Origin: Brevibacillus daliensis
GTDB lineage: Bacteria; Bacillota; Bacilli; Brevibacillales; Brevibacillaceae
Assembly: GCF_021245735.1 (NCBI RefSeq)
Contig: NZ_JAJISB010000001.1
Location: forward strand, 434,001-498,000
Direction: 5' to 3'
Length of the DNA stretch: 64,000 nt
The first letter of the stretch is position 1. Every line of letters begins with the position of its first letter. Made by a program: the position numbers and the translations under genes. This document shows positions 50,052 through 59,006 of this stretch, in pieces. Under the pieces are notes generated by a model. That model made no database searches, was not told where the DNA came from, and was given only the letters and a program-made list of their open reading frames with translations.

Positions 50052-50675
50052 TTAAGCCCCTCCTTGTCCGCCGAGGATACCCATCAGGTATACCACTGTG
50101 AAAATGAATACCCAAACTACGTCAATAAAGTGCCAGTACAAGCTTGCTACATAAAACTTAGGTGCATTCACGACAGTTAAGCCTTTACGGTTTTTGATCA
50201 ATAGCAAGGAAATCCACAATACCCCAAAGAGTACGTGACCTCCGTGAAAACCAACCAGCGTATAGAACGCTGAACCGTAGGCGCTACTTGATAGTGTATG
50301 CCCTTCATGATAGTAGTGAACGAATTCAAAAATCTCTAAACCTAGGAAAGCGAAACCCAAAATTACTGTAATCCAGAACCAAAAAAGCATCATTTTAAAG
50401 TTTTGTCGGTGCATGCCAATGATGGCAAATACACTGGTCAAACTACTTGTTAACAGGATAAACGTTGCCAGTGCAATCAATTCAATCTGGAAGATTTCAT
50501 GCGGCGCAGGCCCGTTTACATATTGCGTACGCAAAGCTAGATAAGTAGCAAACAGGGAGCCAAACAGTACGGTTTCTCCACCAAGGAATAACCAAAATCC
50601 AAGTATCTTATTTCTCCCCTCGAGGGTTGCCTTTTCAGGCTCAGCTGGCAGAACACCATGATCAGCGTGATTCAT
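50052..50675 (-). CDS. ctaE: Cytochrome c oxidase subunit III
   Basis: 207-aa five-helix subunit: WLFLGGETVLFGSLFATYLALR, GFHGGHVLFGVLWI and YWHFIDVVWVFIFTVVY are diagnostic. Its ATG overlaps the ctaD stop by one base (TAATG), so translation is coupled. Confidence 0.95.
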   Translation of the reverse strand: MNHADHGVLPAEPEKATLEGRNKILGFWLFLGGETVLFGSLFATYLALRTQYVNGPAPHEIFQIELIALATFILLTSSLTSVFAIIGMHRQNFKMMLFWFWITVILGFAFLGLEIFEFVHYYHEGHTLSSSAYGSAFYTLVGFHGGHVLFGVLWISLLLIKNRKGLTVVNAPKFYVASLYWHFIDVVWVFIFTVVYLMGILGGQGGA

Positions 50676-52525
50676 TATAGCCTAGCCCCCTTTTCTGTTT
50701 CCTTGATTTCCTCTACATCAATATGGAATCCTTCGTCATCCTTGTAGGAGCGGAAGAACATACAAATTAATACAATACCCAGTCCAACAATAGCGAATAA
50801 ATATTTATTGAAGACAAAGCCCATACCAGCAATAAAGAATCCAATCGACATAATAAACGGTAATACAGATGGTGACGGCATATGAATTGGACCAAGCGGT
50901 TCAGCCGGAGTCATGCCTTTGTTGCCAGCCATTTTCTCAATCCAGAATGCATCAATACCACGAACACGTGGAGTTTGAGCAAAGTTATATTCAGGAGCTG
51001 GTGAAGCTATCGTCCATTCAAGTGTACGACCATCCCACGGATCGGCAGGAGCTTGCGGCTGTTTTTTCATATGAGTGTATGCAACGTTCACCAGGAACAA
51101 TAGCGTACCCACACCCATGATGATCGCACCCCAAGTTGAAATCAGGTTACCTAGCTCTAATTGTTGTCCGCCCATGAAAGTAAATACACGGCGAGGCATA
51201 CCCATTAGACCCAAGAAATGTTGCGGGAAGAATGTTAGATGGAAACCGATAAAGAACAACCAGAAATTCCATTTACCCATAGCTTCGTTTAGCATTTTTC
51301 CGAACATTTTTGGCCACCAGTAGTAGAAAGCTGCAAATAGCCCAAGCATCATACCCCCAACAAGTACATAGTGGAAGTGAGCTACTACAAAGTACGAATC
51401 CTGGTATTGGTAGTCAGCAGGAGCAACAGAAAGCATAACCCCAGTCATTCCACCAATTGTGAATGTTGGGATAAATCCGACGGCAAACAAGTTCGCTGCT
51501 GTAAAACGGATTTGACCACCCCAAAGAGTGAACAGCCAGTTAAAAATTTTGATACCGGTTGGTACAGCGATTAACATCGTAGCAATTGAGAATAGGGAGT
51601 TCGCTACAGGACCAAGACCTACGGTGAACATGTGATGCACCCACACCATGAAGCCTAGGAAACCGATAACGATCGTCGCAAATACCATTGCAGAGTATCC
51701 AAACAGACGTTTTTTAGCAAATGTACTAATTACTTCAGAGATCATACCAAATGCAGGTAGAATCAAAATATACACTTCCGGATGACCGAAGATCCAGAAT
51801 AAATGTTGCCATAGTAATACGTTACCACCGCTAGCTACATTGAAGAATACCGCTCCAAAGATGCGGTCAAACATCAAGAGCACGAGACCTACTGTAATCG
51901 CAGGGAAAGCAAATAAAATCAATGCGGATGTGATAAATGCAGTCCACGTAAACATAGGCATACGCATGAATGTCATACCTGGAGCGCGCATGTTGATGAT
52001 TGTAACCAGGAAGTTAATTCCCCCGATTAACGTTCCGATACCAGCAATCTGCAGACCCAGTACATAAAAACTTACTCCTGTAGTCTTACTAAACTGCATG
52101 CCTGAAAGCGGCACATAAGCTGTCCATCCAGCTTCTGGTGCTCCACCCATGAACCAGCTAAGATTCAGCAGCACGCCCCCAGAGAAGAACAGCCAAAATC
52201 CTAATGAGTTCACAAACGGAAACGCTACATCACGTGCACCGATTTGTAACGGCACAACTGCGTTCATAACAGCAAAAATCAGTGGCATGGCAGCCAGGAA
52301 GATCATGGTTGTACCATGCATCGTTAATAGCTCGTTAAAGGTGGCACCAATAAAGAAGTTTTGTTCAGGATACATCAATTGCAGACGCATCAGAAGCGCT
52401 TCTAGTCCACCCAAAAGGAAGAAGAATCCACCGGCAACCAGATACAAGATCCCGATTTTTTTATGGTCCACGGTTGTGATCCAATCCCACAAGCCCGTAT
52501 TTCTCGGACGAACATGTTGAGCCAC
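50675..52525 (-). CDS. ctaD: Cytochrome c oxidase subunit I
   Basis: 616-aa heme-copper oxidase core with heme a/a3 and CuB ligands: TMHGTTMIF, the cross-linked motif WIFGHPEVYILILPAFG, MVWVHHMFTVG and VAHFHYVLVGG. GTG start at 52525 (MAQHVRPRN) with GAGGGG eight bases upstream. The extended C-terminus (about residues 525-616) with two extra helices is usual for caa3 oxidases. Terminal O2 reduction. Confidence 0.97.
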   Translation of the reverse strand: MAQHVRPRNTGLWDWITTVDHKKIGILYLVAGGFFFLLGGLEALLMRLQLMYPEQNFFIGATFNELLTMHGTTMIFLAAMPLIFAVMNAVVPLQIGARDVAFPFVNSLGFWLFFSGGVLLNLSWFMGGAPEAGWTAYVPLSGMQFSKTTGVSFYVLGLQIAGIGTLIGGINFLVTIINMRAPGMTFMRMPMFTWTAFITSALILFAFPAITVGLVLLMFDRIFGAVFFNVASGGNVLLWQHLFWIFGHPEVYILILPAFGMISEVISTFAKKRLFGYSAMVFATIVIGFLGFMVWVHHMFTVGLGPVANSLFSIATMLIAVPTGIKIFNWLFTLWGGQIRFTAANLFAVGFIPTFTIGGMTGVMLSVAPADYQYQDSYFVVAHFHYVLVGGMMLGLFAAFYYWWPKMFGKMLNEAMGKWNFWLFFIGFHLTFFPQHFLGLMGMPRRVFTFMGGQQLELGNLISTWGAIIMGVGTLLFLVNVAYTHMKKQPQAPADPWDGRTLEWTIASPAPEYNFAQTPRVRGIDAFWIEKMAGNKGMTPAEPLGPIHMPSPSVLPFIMSIGFFIAGMGFVFNKYLFAIVGLGIVLICMFFRSYKDDEGFHIDVEEIKETEKGARL

Positions 52526-52571
52526 GGTTTTGTCCCCTCTTTCAGATTAATAATTCAGTCGTTACTGATCT

Positions 52572-53591
52572 CTATTCCCGTTTTAAGCTGTGCAAGTACT
52601 CAACAAGAGCATCTACTTGTTTTTCTTCCAACTTCGGAATAATCATCAAGTTACCTGGTTTCACTGCTTCTGGATCAGTTAACCACTTCGCTAGCTGTTT
52701 TTTATCGTTTTTCAAAATACCAGCAACTGTTGTACGATCACCAAAGTTAGTCAAATCTGGACCAGCTGGTCCACCTTTTCCATCAACGGCGTGACAGTTA
52801 ACACAGCTTTTTTGGAAGATTTCAGCACCTTGGTCAGCTAAAACAGCATTATTCGCAGGCTTGTTCGTTCCTTTGGTCATCTTAGCAACCCATTGATCGT
52901 ACTCTTCTTGGGAAACCACTTTTACCTTAAAGTCCATCAATGCGTGGGATTCACCGCAAAGCTCTGCACATCGACCTTGGAAGACACCTTCTTCTTTTGC
53001 ATCAAGCCATAAGTAGTTGGTCATACCAGGGTTTGTATCTTTTTTACCACCTAATGCTGGTACCCAGAATGAGTGGATAACGTCAGCAGATTCCAATTTG
53101 ATATGAGCCTTTTTATTAACTGGGATGTATAATTCCTGTGCTGTCTTAATTTTCTGATCTGGATATTCAAATTCCCACCAGAACTGATGACCTGTAACGG
53201 TAATTTGTACGACATTCTTATCATTAGAGTAATCCTTAGCAAGCGCAAACGTTGTCGTAACCATCGGAACTGCAAGAATAATCAGAAGAACGAACGGAAT
53301 AGCCGTCCAAATAATTTCTAGCTTGTGGTTTCCTTCTACTTGCTCCGGGATACTGTTGTCACCTTTTTTCTTACGGTAACGAATCAATACGTACGTAAAG
53401 ATAACAACAACCACGGTAAAGACACCTAACATGATGATAATACTTAGTTTAATCAGATTGAATTGCATATCTGCCACAGAACCTTTTGGTTGCAAAGCGG
53501 ACAGATAAGGGTCACCGCAACCTGTTAGCAGAAGCGCTACCATCAACAACAAAGGGAGCATGCGCCCTACATGTTGCAATCGTCTTATCAT
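52572..53591 (-). CDS. ctaC: Cytochrome c oxidase subunit II with fused cytochrome c (caa3)
   Basis: 339-aa lipoprotein (lipobox LLLTGC, C25) with two helices and a periplasm-side CuA domain (GRCAELCGESHALMDFKV). A C-terminal cytochrome c domain has CVNCHA at about 265-270 and axial Met in NLMIIPKL. This makes the enzyme a caa3 oxidase. First gene of ctaCDEF; upstream spacing to an ATG at 53591 with GUGGGG-like site. Confidence 0.95.
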   Translation of the reverse strand: MIRRLQHVGRMLPLLLMVALLLTGCGDPYLSALQPKGSVADMQFNLIKLSIIIMLGVFTVVVVIFTYVLIRYRKKKGDNSIPEQVEGNHKLEIIWTAIPFVLLIILAVPMVTTTFALAKDYSNDKNVVQITVTGHQFWWEFEYPDQKIKTAQELYIPVNKKAHIKLESADVIHSFWVPALGGKKDTNPGMTNYLWLDAKEEGVFQGRCAELCGESHALMDFKVKVVSQEEYDQWVAKMTKGTNKPANNAVLADQGAEIFQKSCVNCHAVDGKGGPAGPDLTNFGDRTTVAGILKNDKKQLAKWLTDPEAVKPGNLMIIPKLEEKQVDALVEYLHSLKRE

Positions 53592-54042
53592 TACGATCTA
53601 GCCCCACTTTCTCTCCTTTTTACATACTTCATTGACCTAATTATTCAACCATACGAAGTCTACTCTTGCAATAAATTTATGAATAATTGTGCAATTAGAG
53701 ACTTACCTCTTACATTAATGGTTACGCTTGCATCATTAGTTGTTCTTAATTCATACTGTTTTAGTAAAAATCGTCCTTCTAACTGCCCCCTTCATCCTTT
53801 TGTATGGACCGCAACTTTCCGATTTTTGTGAATAGAGGATCAATTGTGATTAGAAAAATCTGATAAATAGTGAAAACACTTCCCCTATTGTAAACAATTT
53901 TCCCATCTTTTAGTTGCTTGACACGCAAATATTCACAAATTGTTCATACAAAAGTAACTATTCTGACTCCGAAGAGTCTATTTCTCGTGATTTTTATCAT
54001 TGATTCACAAAACATCATACCATGACAAGCAAGCGCTATCAA
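53592..54042. other. Upstream region of ctaCDEF
   Basis: AT-rich non-coding region with no clear ORF. A cre-like sequence on the minus strand (complement of 54027-54042, TTGATAGCGCTTGCTT, one mismatch to the CcpA consensus) and a partial dyad around TTGTGAATA (53930-53950) are possible sites for catabolite or redox control; both are weak. Confidence 0.3.
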
Positions 54043-54076
54043 AGAGTGGAAAACAAAAACTTTTCCACTCTTCGGC
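54043..54076 (-). terminator. Terminator of the ACT/DUF1284 pair
   Basis: Minus-strand AAGAGTGGAAAA / TTTTCCACTCTT hairpin after the ACT gene. Confidence 0.75.
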
Positions 54077-54108
54077 ATTTTTCGTCAAATCTTTCCTATT
54101 TTCTTGGT

Positions 54109-54636
54109 TTAACGTAAGGAGATTGCTTTTGATACTTTTTCTAGTTGTTCAATCTGCTTGATAGCATCTTCTGGTATCTCATGATCAGTAATAGAGACTA
54201 AGAGAGCCATTTTCCCCTTTTGTTCCCTTGATACATTCAGTTTGGAAATGTTAATCTCGTATTTGGCTAATATACGTGATACATCGTGAATGACTCCAGG
54301 GTAATCGACATGATAGACAAGTACTCCATGACTATTAGCAGTGATACGACAACTAAAAGAATTGATTTCACTTATGTAGATTTCTTTATAATCTTTTGAA
54401 AATGTATAATTGTTATTAACAGTGCGTAACTGTGCTAGTTGGCTAGCATATTCACCCGAACTCGTCTCCACTTTAACATTGATCTCCGGATTTAATTTAC
54501 GCAACCCGTCCAATAGCAGCGTTACAATCTGTTCTCGATGTTCAGAAGTCATCACCATCAAATGTGCTTCTGTAATCTGCGGTTCCAATCGTTCAAGCTG
54601 TTCTGCAAGGTAACGTAACCCACTGTAATCTGTCAT
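54109..54636 (-). CDS. ACT-domain protein, unknown role
   Basis: 175-aa protein. The C-terminal half (about 95-175) is an ACT domain, GVLVYHVDYPGVIHDVSRILAKYEINISKLNVSREQKGKMALL, of the SerA/serine-dehydratase type that binds amino acids. The N-terminal half (helical then YTFSKDYKEIYISEINSF) resembles the ASB-like domain of the L-serine dehydratase beta subunit. No catalytic subunit is adjacent. ATG at 54636 after AAAGGGG. Confidence 0.75.
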   Translation of the reverse strand: MTDYSGLRYLAEQLERLEPQITEAHLMVMTSEHREQIVTLLLDGLRKLNPEINVKVETSSGEYASQLAQLRTVNNNYTFSKDYKEIYISEINSFSCRITANSHGVLVYHVDYPGVIHDVSRILAKYEINISKLNVSREQKGKMALLVSITDHEIPEDAIKQIEQLEKVSKAISLR

Positions 54637-54669
54637 TTTCCCTACCCCTTTCAGCACTTTCACCGGCTA

Positions 54670-55131
54670 TTAATCCTGGATGGTAAGATATTCGCCCTTC
54701 TTTAATAAATCAATTCCTTCTTTACATACTCCATAGCGAAGCCATGAACATCCCTTGCATAATTGATCTAGATCATCTGGCACCACTCGCTTCTTGACTC
54801 GTTCGACAACCTCCGACTTCCTATATAGTTGCCCAGATTTCAATTGTAAATGATTAATCACAGCTTGATCCAAGGTTTGTACATGTATTTCAGATCCTTC
54901 GCTCGCTTCACATATCCCTTGACCCTTGTGAGGACATACCTGACAGGTATCATCAAGGTCATTCAGAACTCGTATCGTAAAATCTAATGTATCATCTCGA
55001 AACCCTTCTACAATCTTCCTCATCGAAGTTATAAATGCCGGACTATAGCCCATTCCACGAAAGCCATGTACACATAGTAAATGGTGTCCCCTCAGTTCCA
55101 ACGGCCTACCCTCTAGCAGAAAATCACTCAC
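54670..55131 (-). CDS. DUF1284 cysteine-rich protein
   Basis: 153-aa protein starting at GTG 55131 behind GGGAGGTG. The opening LRGHHLLCVHGFRGMGYSPAF and three cysteine sets, DDTCQVCPHKGQGICEA and LCKGCSWLRYGVC, match DUF1284, thought to bind a metal or Fe-S cluster. About 30 bp upstream of the ACT gene and probably cotranscribed. Confidence 0.8.
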   Translation of the reverse strand: MSDFLLEGRPLELRGHHLLCVHGFRGMGYSPAFITSMRKIVEGFRDDTLDFTIRVLNDLDDTCQVCPHKGQGICEASEGSEIHVQTLDQAVINHLQLKSGQLYRKSEVVERVKKRVVPDDLDQLCKGCSWLRYGVCKEGIDLLKKGEYLTIQD

Positions 55132-55241
55132 TATCTACACCTCCCGCTCCATCTAGCTCCTGGCTAATTGTATCATAAACCCTTCCAATCTTTGGAGGGA
55201 TTAGATGGATTACAAAAGATCATTATGTTCCGGCTGTTGGC

Positions 55242-55451
55242 AAGAAAACCAGCTTCTCTTTTCACACTTCGCTAAAGTCTTCGCCCCGCAAGAGGTTAGA
55301 CTGTCCGCTCCGCACTATTCATCGGGGAAGCTCTCAACGATGCATTCACTGTAAGACTTGCTGGGGTTCGCTTCTTATTCCCGATGAAGAGTGCTATGCT
55401 GGGTTCGGGCTTCGCCAAGACGCTCTGTGTGAAAAGAGAAGCTGGTCTTTC
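55242..55451. repeat. Large imperfect palindrome 1 (about 210 bp)
   Basis: Outer arms CCAGCTTCTCTTTTCACAC (55249-55267) and its mirror (55427-55445) are perfect over 19 bp. Inner arms GCACTATTCATCGGG (about 55311-55325) and CCCGATGAAGAGTGC (about 55380-55394) pair as well. No ORF. Confidence 0.85.
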
Positions 55452-55494
55452 ATGCTATTGGTTATGTTTGAATTTTTTTCTTTCCACTGAAGCC

Positions 55495-55712
55495 CTTTGC
55501 AGAAGAAGCACATTTTTTGTCCAGAACTATTTAAGGTCCTGCCTAGCTACTCAGTAAAGAGTGCGGAATAAAAAGTGCAACCCAAGAGACACTTCGAAGC
55601 GTCACAACTTTTTGCACTTTCCACACTCTTTGCTGTGTAGCGGACAGTCATAGCTCCCTTGCTGGACCTTAACGAGTTTGCAGATAAAAAATGTGCTTCT
55701 TCTGCAAGTCCA
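55495..55712. repeat. Large imperfect palindrome 2 (about 215 bp)
   Basis: Outer arms CAGAAGAAGCACATTTTTT (about 55500-55518) and its mirror (about 55686-55706). Middle arms include TTAAGGTCC and AAAGAGTG...AAGTGCAA segments that pair across a centre near 55600. It shares GACTGTCCGCT with palindrome 1, so the two may be diverged copies. Confidence 0.8.
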
Positions 55713-55756
55713 CCACATCAATCATTGATCGTCATTATTAGAAAAGCTATTTGTCA

Positions 55757-55794
55757 AAAAAAGTGCCCTGCTGCAACTGGCAACAGGGCAATAA
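55757..55794 (-). terminator. Terminator of the gab operon
   Basis: Minus-strand GCCCTGTTGC / GCAGCAGGGC hairpin with a seven-T tail. Confidence 0.85.
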
Positions 55795-55913
55795 TTTGGA
55801 TTGGGTAGTAAGTGAACCTTGTTTCACTAACAAGGACACAAGAACATCATATCATGGCCTGCAACAGTAAACAAAAGAATATAATGGGAATAGTTTATAA
55901 ATGTTAGTAGTTA

Positions 55914-57341
55914 TTATCCAATTTTTATGGTTATCAACTTTTGTTCTGTCATCTCTTCCACTGCATATTTGATGCCCTCTCGACCAAATCCGCTTTCTTT
56001 TACCCCACCATATGGCATATTATCCACACGGAATGTTGGGAAATCATTAATCATAACCCCTCCAACTTCCAATTGGTCTGCCGCTTTCATTGCTGCGTGA
56101 ATATCATTGGTGTAAATTCCAGCTTGTAGACCATACCGTGAATCATTCACGAGTGTAATTGCCTCGTCTAACGTTTCAAAAGGAGCGATCATGACCATAG
56201 GACCAAAAACTTCCTGACAGCTGATATTCGCATTCGCCGCTACCTTCGTTACTATCGTCGGTGGATATAAACGCTCTGATAATCTCTCTCCACCTGTAAT
56301 AACCTCTGCACCCATTTTTATTGCTTGTTCTACCCATTCTTCCATTCGTCCAATTTCTTTAGGGGCAATCAAGGAAGAAAGATCAGTTGCTTCATTCAAA
56401 GGATCACCTACAACTAATCGCTTCGCTGCTTCCTTCATGCGCTGAACGAACTCTTCATATTTGCTTTGATGGACATAAATACGTTGAACGGAGATGCATA
56501 CCTGACCTGAAAAAGTAAACGCACCAAATGCACATCGATCAATCAGCGCATCTGTTAGCTCCACATCATGATTAATGATTAGTCCTGAGTTAGAGCCTAG
56601 TTCTAGTGTTACCCGCTTAAGTCCAGCTTTATTTTTCAGTGAGATACCTACTTCTGGACTGCCTGTAAAAGTAATCGCAGCTACTCTTGGATCCTTCACT
56701 AGCTGTTCTCCCACTACAGAACCTTTACCAGGAATGACATTTAACGCGCCTGCTGGCAACCCTGCAGCCTCAAAAATCTCTGCCAGCATCAGGGCTGCAA
56801 GAGGTGTCTGACTGGCAGGTTTAAGTACGACGGTATTCCCAGCTGCAATCGCTGGCCCTACCTTATGAGCTACCAAATTATACGGGAAGTTAAAGGGCGT
56901 AATTGCTCCCACTACACCAATTGGTTTACGTACAGTAAAGGCAAGCCTTCCTTCCCCACCTGGTGCTGCATCTAATGGAATCGTTTCTCCATGTATATGA
57001 CGAGCCTCAGATGCGGCAAATCTGTACGTCTGAATCGTACGTGCCAATTCAGCCCGCCCAGTTTTAACTGGTTTCGCCGCTTCCAGTGCTAGTAGCCGAA
57101 CTAGCTCTTCTTTTCTTTCTTCCATGATAGATACTGCTCTTTCCAAAATGGAGGCACGTTCATGGGCTGGCATCTTCGCCATGATCGGCGCAGCATTTTT
57201 GGCTGCTTGAATGGCTTCCTCAACGTCTAGGGAATCTGCCATCGCTACGCTGGCAATGGCTTCCCCAGTAAAAGGGGAGGTGAGTGTTTGATACTCTTTT
57301 GCTTCTTTCCACTTGCCCCCAATATATAAATGCTTTTTCAT
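55914..57341 (-). CDS. NAD(P)-dependent aldehyde dehydrogenase (succinate-semialdehyde type)
   Basis: 475-aa ALDH: PFNFPYNL (about 153-160), cofactor site ITFTGSPEVG, catalytic Glu in LELGSNSG (about 246-253) and catalytic Cys in FSGQVCISVQR (about 275-285). Lies 2 bp after gabT, so its substrate is probably succinate semialdehyde from GABA. The CIS context resembles the glyceraldehyde/aldehyde (YfmT/GabD-like) group rather than classic GabD, so a broader aldehyde range is possible. Confidence 0.85.
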   Translation of the reverse strand: MKKHLYIGGKWKEAKEYQTLTSPFTGEAIASVAMADSLDVEEAIQAAKNAAPIMAKMPAHERASILERAVSIMEERKEELVRLLALEAAKPVKTGRAELARTIQTYRFAASEARHIHGETIPLDAAPGGEGRLAFTVRKPIGVVGAITPFNFPYNLVAHKVGPAIAAGNTVVLKPASQTPLAALMLAEIFEAAGLPAGALNVIPGKGSVVGEQLVKDPRVAAITFTGSPEVGISLKNKAGLKRVTLELGSNSGLIINHDVELTDALIDRCAFGAFTFSGQVCISVQRIYVHQSKYEEFVQRMKEAAKRLVVGDPLNEATDLSSLIAPKEIGRMEEWVEQAIKMGAEVITGGERLSERLYPPTIVTKVAANANISCQEVFGPMVMIAPFETLDEAITLVNDSRYGLQAGIYTNDIHAAMKAADQLEVGGVMINDFPTFRVDNMPYGGVKESGFGREGIKYAVEEMTEQKLITIKIG

Positions 57342-57343
57342 TC

Positions 57344-58699
57344 TTATACCTCCGCCAACAAATTTTGATACATTTCACTCATTAAACCTGTCATGATTTG
57401 CAAGCCTTCTTCTAGTTGTTCATCAGATATTACGAGTGGCACCAAAAATCTGATTACATTTCCATGAACCCCTGCTGAGAGTGTAATGACCCCACGTTCA
57501 CATAGTTTTTTGGTAAAGGCTGCTGTGAAGTCCTTCATTGGTTGTTTGGTCGCTGGGTCTAACAGCTCGATAGCACACATAGAACCTAACCCACGTACTT
57601 CTGCAATAATAGGCACATGCTGCCTCAATTTCTCGAAGGTAGCTGTGATCATCTCTCCAATTTTGTTGGAACGCTCAGGCAAATTCTCTCTTTCCATCAT
57701 CTCAATGACAGCAAGTGCAGCCACACAACCAAGTGGACTACCACCATACGTGCCTCCGATTTCTCCTGGATTAGGAGCGTCCATGATTTCAGCACGTCCT
57801 GTTACCGCACTGATTGGCATTCCAGCAGCAAGCGACTTGGACATCGTAATAATATCTGGCTCAATATCAAATTGTGTGGAAGCAAACATAGTACCTGTGC
57901 GTCCAAAACCAGTTTGTACCTCATCAGCTATGAACAAGATGTTATGCTTGCGGCAAATCTGATAGATTCCTTGCACAAAATCTTTATGCGGTACAATAAA
58001 GCCTCCTTCTCCTTGAACAGGCTCCATAATAACAGCAGCCAATTCTTCGGGAGCAACCTCTGTATAGAGAAAATCTTCGAACTGATCAACACAGAATTTG
58101 GCATATGCTTCTTCTGTCATACCTTCTGGACGATGAAGAGGATACGGGAATTTTGCCTTATACGTAGCTGGAGCAAACGGACCCATTTGAAACTTATACG
58201 GTTTTACTTTACTGGTCAATGACATTCCTAAGAGAGTACGACCATGGAAACCACGACTAAATGAAACAATGCCAGGCTTACCTGTATATTTACGAGCAAT
58301 TTTCACCGCATTTTCAACTGCTTCTGCACCACTATTTAACAGGATCGTCTTTTTGGCAAACGTACCTGGCGTGATTTCTGACAGTTTTTCACATAACGCT
58401 ACATATGGTTCATACATCGCCACATGAAAGCACGTATGAATATATTTATCTAATTGAGCCTTGATTGCTTCCACAACTTCCGCTGGACGGTGACCAGCAT
58501 TTAGCGTACCTATTGCACCTGCAAAATCTAACAAAACATTACCGTCAACATCTCGGATAAGTGCCCCTTCTGCTTCTTCTACAAATACAGGAGCACTGTT
58601 TCCTACACCCTTTGGCACGTATGCGTTTCTTTTATTAATCAGTTCCTGAGATTTCGGTCCTGGTATGCTTGTTTGTAGCGATACAAATTTTGTTTCCAT
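57344..58699 (-). CDS. gabT: 4-aminobutyrate aminotransferase
   Basis: 451-aa class III PLP aminotransferase converting GABA plus 2-oxoglutarate to succinate semialdehyde and glutamate. Motifs: NSGAEAVENAVKIAR (about 108-122), EPVQGEGGFIVP, ADEVQTGFGRTG, PLP Lys in MSKSLAAGMPISA. AAGGGGG precedes the ATG. First gene after a sigma-54 promoter and its activator. Confidence 0.92.
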   Translation of the reverse strand: METKFVSLQTSIPGPKSQELINKRNAYVPKGVGNSAPVFVEEAEGALIRDVDGNVLLDFAGAIGTLNAGHRPAEVVEAIKAQLDKYIHTCFHVAMYEPYVALCEKLSEITPGTFAKKTILLNSGAEAVENAVKIARKYTGKPGIVSFSRGFHGRTLLGMSLTSKVKPYKFQMGPFAPATYKAKFPYPLHRPEGMTEEAYAKFCVDQFEDFLYTEVAPEELAAVIMEPVQGEGGFIVPHKDFVQGIYQICRKHNILFIADEVQTGFGRTGTMFASTQFDIEPDIITMSKSLAAGMPISAVTGRAEIMDAPNPGEIGGTYGGSPLGCVAALAVIEMMERENLPERSNKIGEMITATFEKLRQHVPIIAEVRGLGSMCAIELLDPATKQPMKDFTAAFTKKLCERGVITLSAGVHGNVIRFLVPLVISDEQLEEGLQIMTGLMSEMYQNLLAEV

Positions 58700-58736
58700 A
58701 TAAGTTCCCCCTTAATTTATTCTTACTGAAGAATAT

Positions 58737-58754
58737 TAGCAAGTATCATGCCAA
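58737..58754 (-). promoter_or_regulatory. sigma-54 (-24/-12) promoter of gabT
   Basis: Minus strand TTGGCATGATACTTGCTA: TGGCAT, five bases, TTGCT, matching TGGCAC-N5-TTGCW with invariant GG and GC. It lies 38-55 bp before the gabT start. Confidence 0.9.
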
Positions 58755-58845
58755 TATCCTGAAAAAGGAATTAATAAGGGATAATAGGGATTTTCCGAGT
58801 TATTAAGCTTGTGAAGGCAAGTAATTTATACGGATTATTATTCGA

Positions 58846-58876
58846 AATTGAATAAATATCTTAAGATTATTCAATT
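58846..58876. promoter_or_regulatory. Probable upstream activator site for the sigma-54 activator
   Basis: Perfect 10-bp inverted repeat AATTGAATAA / TTATTCAATT with an 11-base spacer, about 92 bp upstream of the -24 box, between gabT and the activator gene. An extra half-site TTATTC lies just before it (about 58838). Confidence 0.65.
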
Positions 58877-59006
58877 ATGAATATCGTTATTCCTTTTACA
58901 TCACATGTGATTATCCAGACTAATTATGAAAGTAGCTTGTTTCTCTCGCATTTTTACAACTCACAAACCTACTTTAACTTTATTGGATAGTCCCGTATTG
59001 CTTCAA

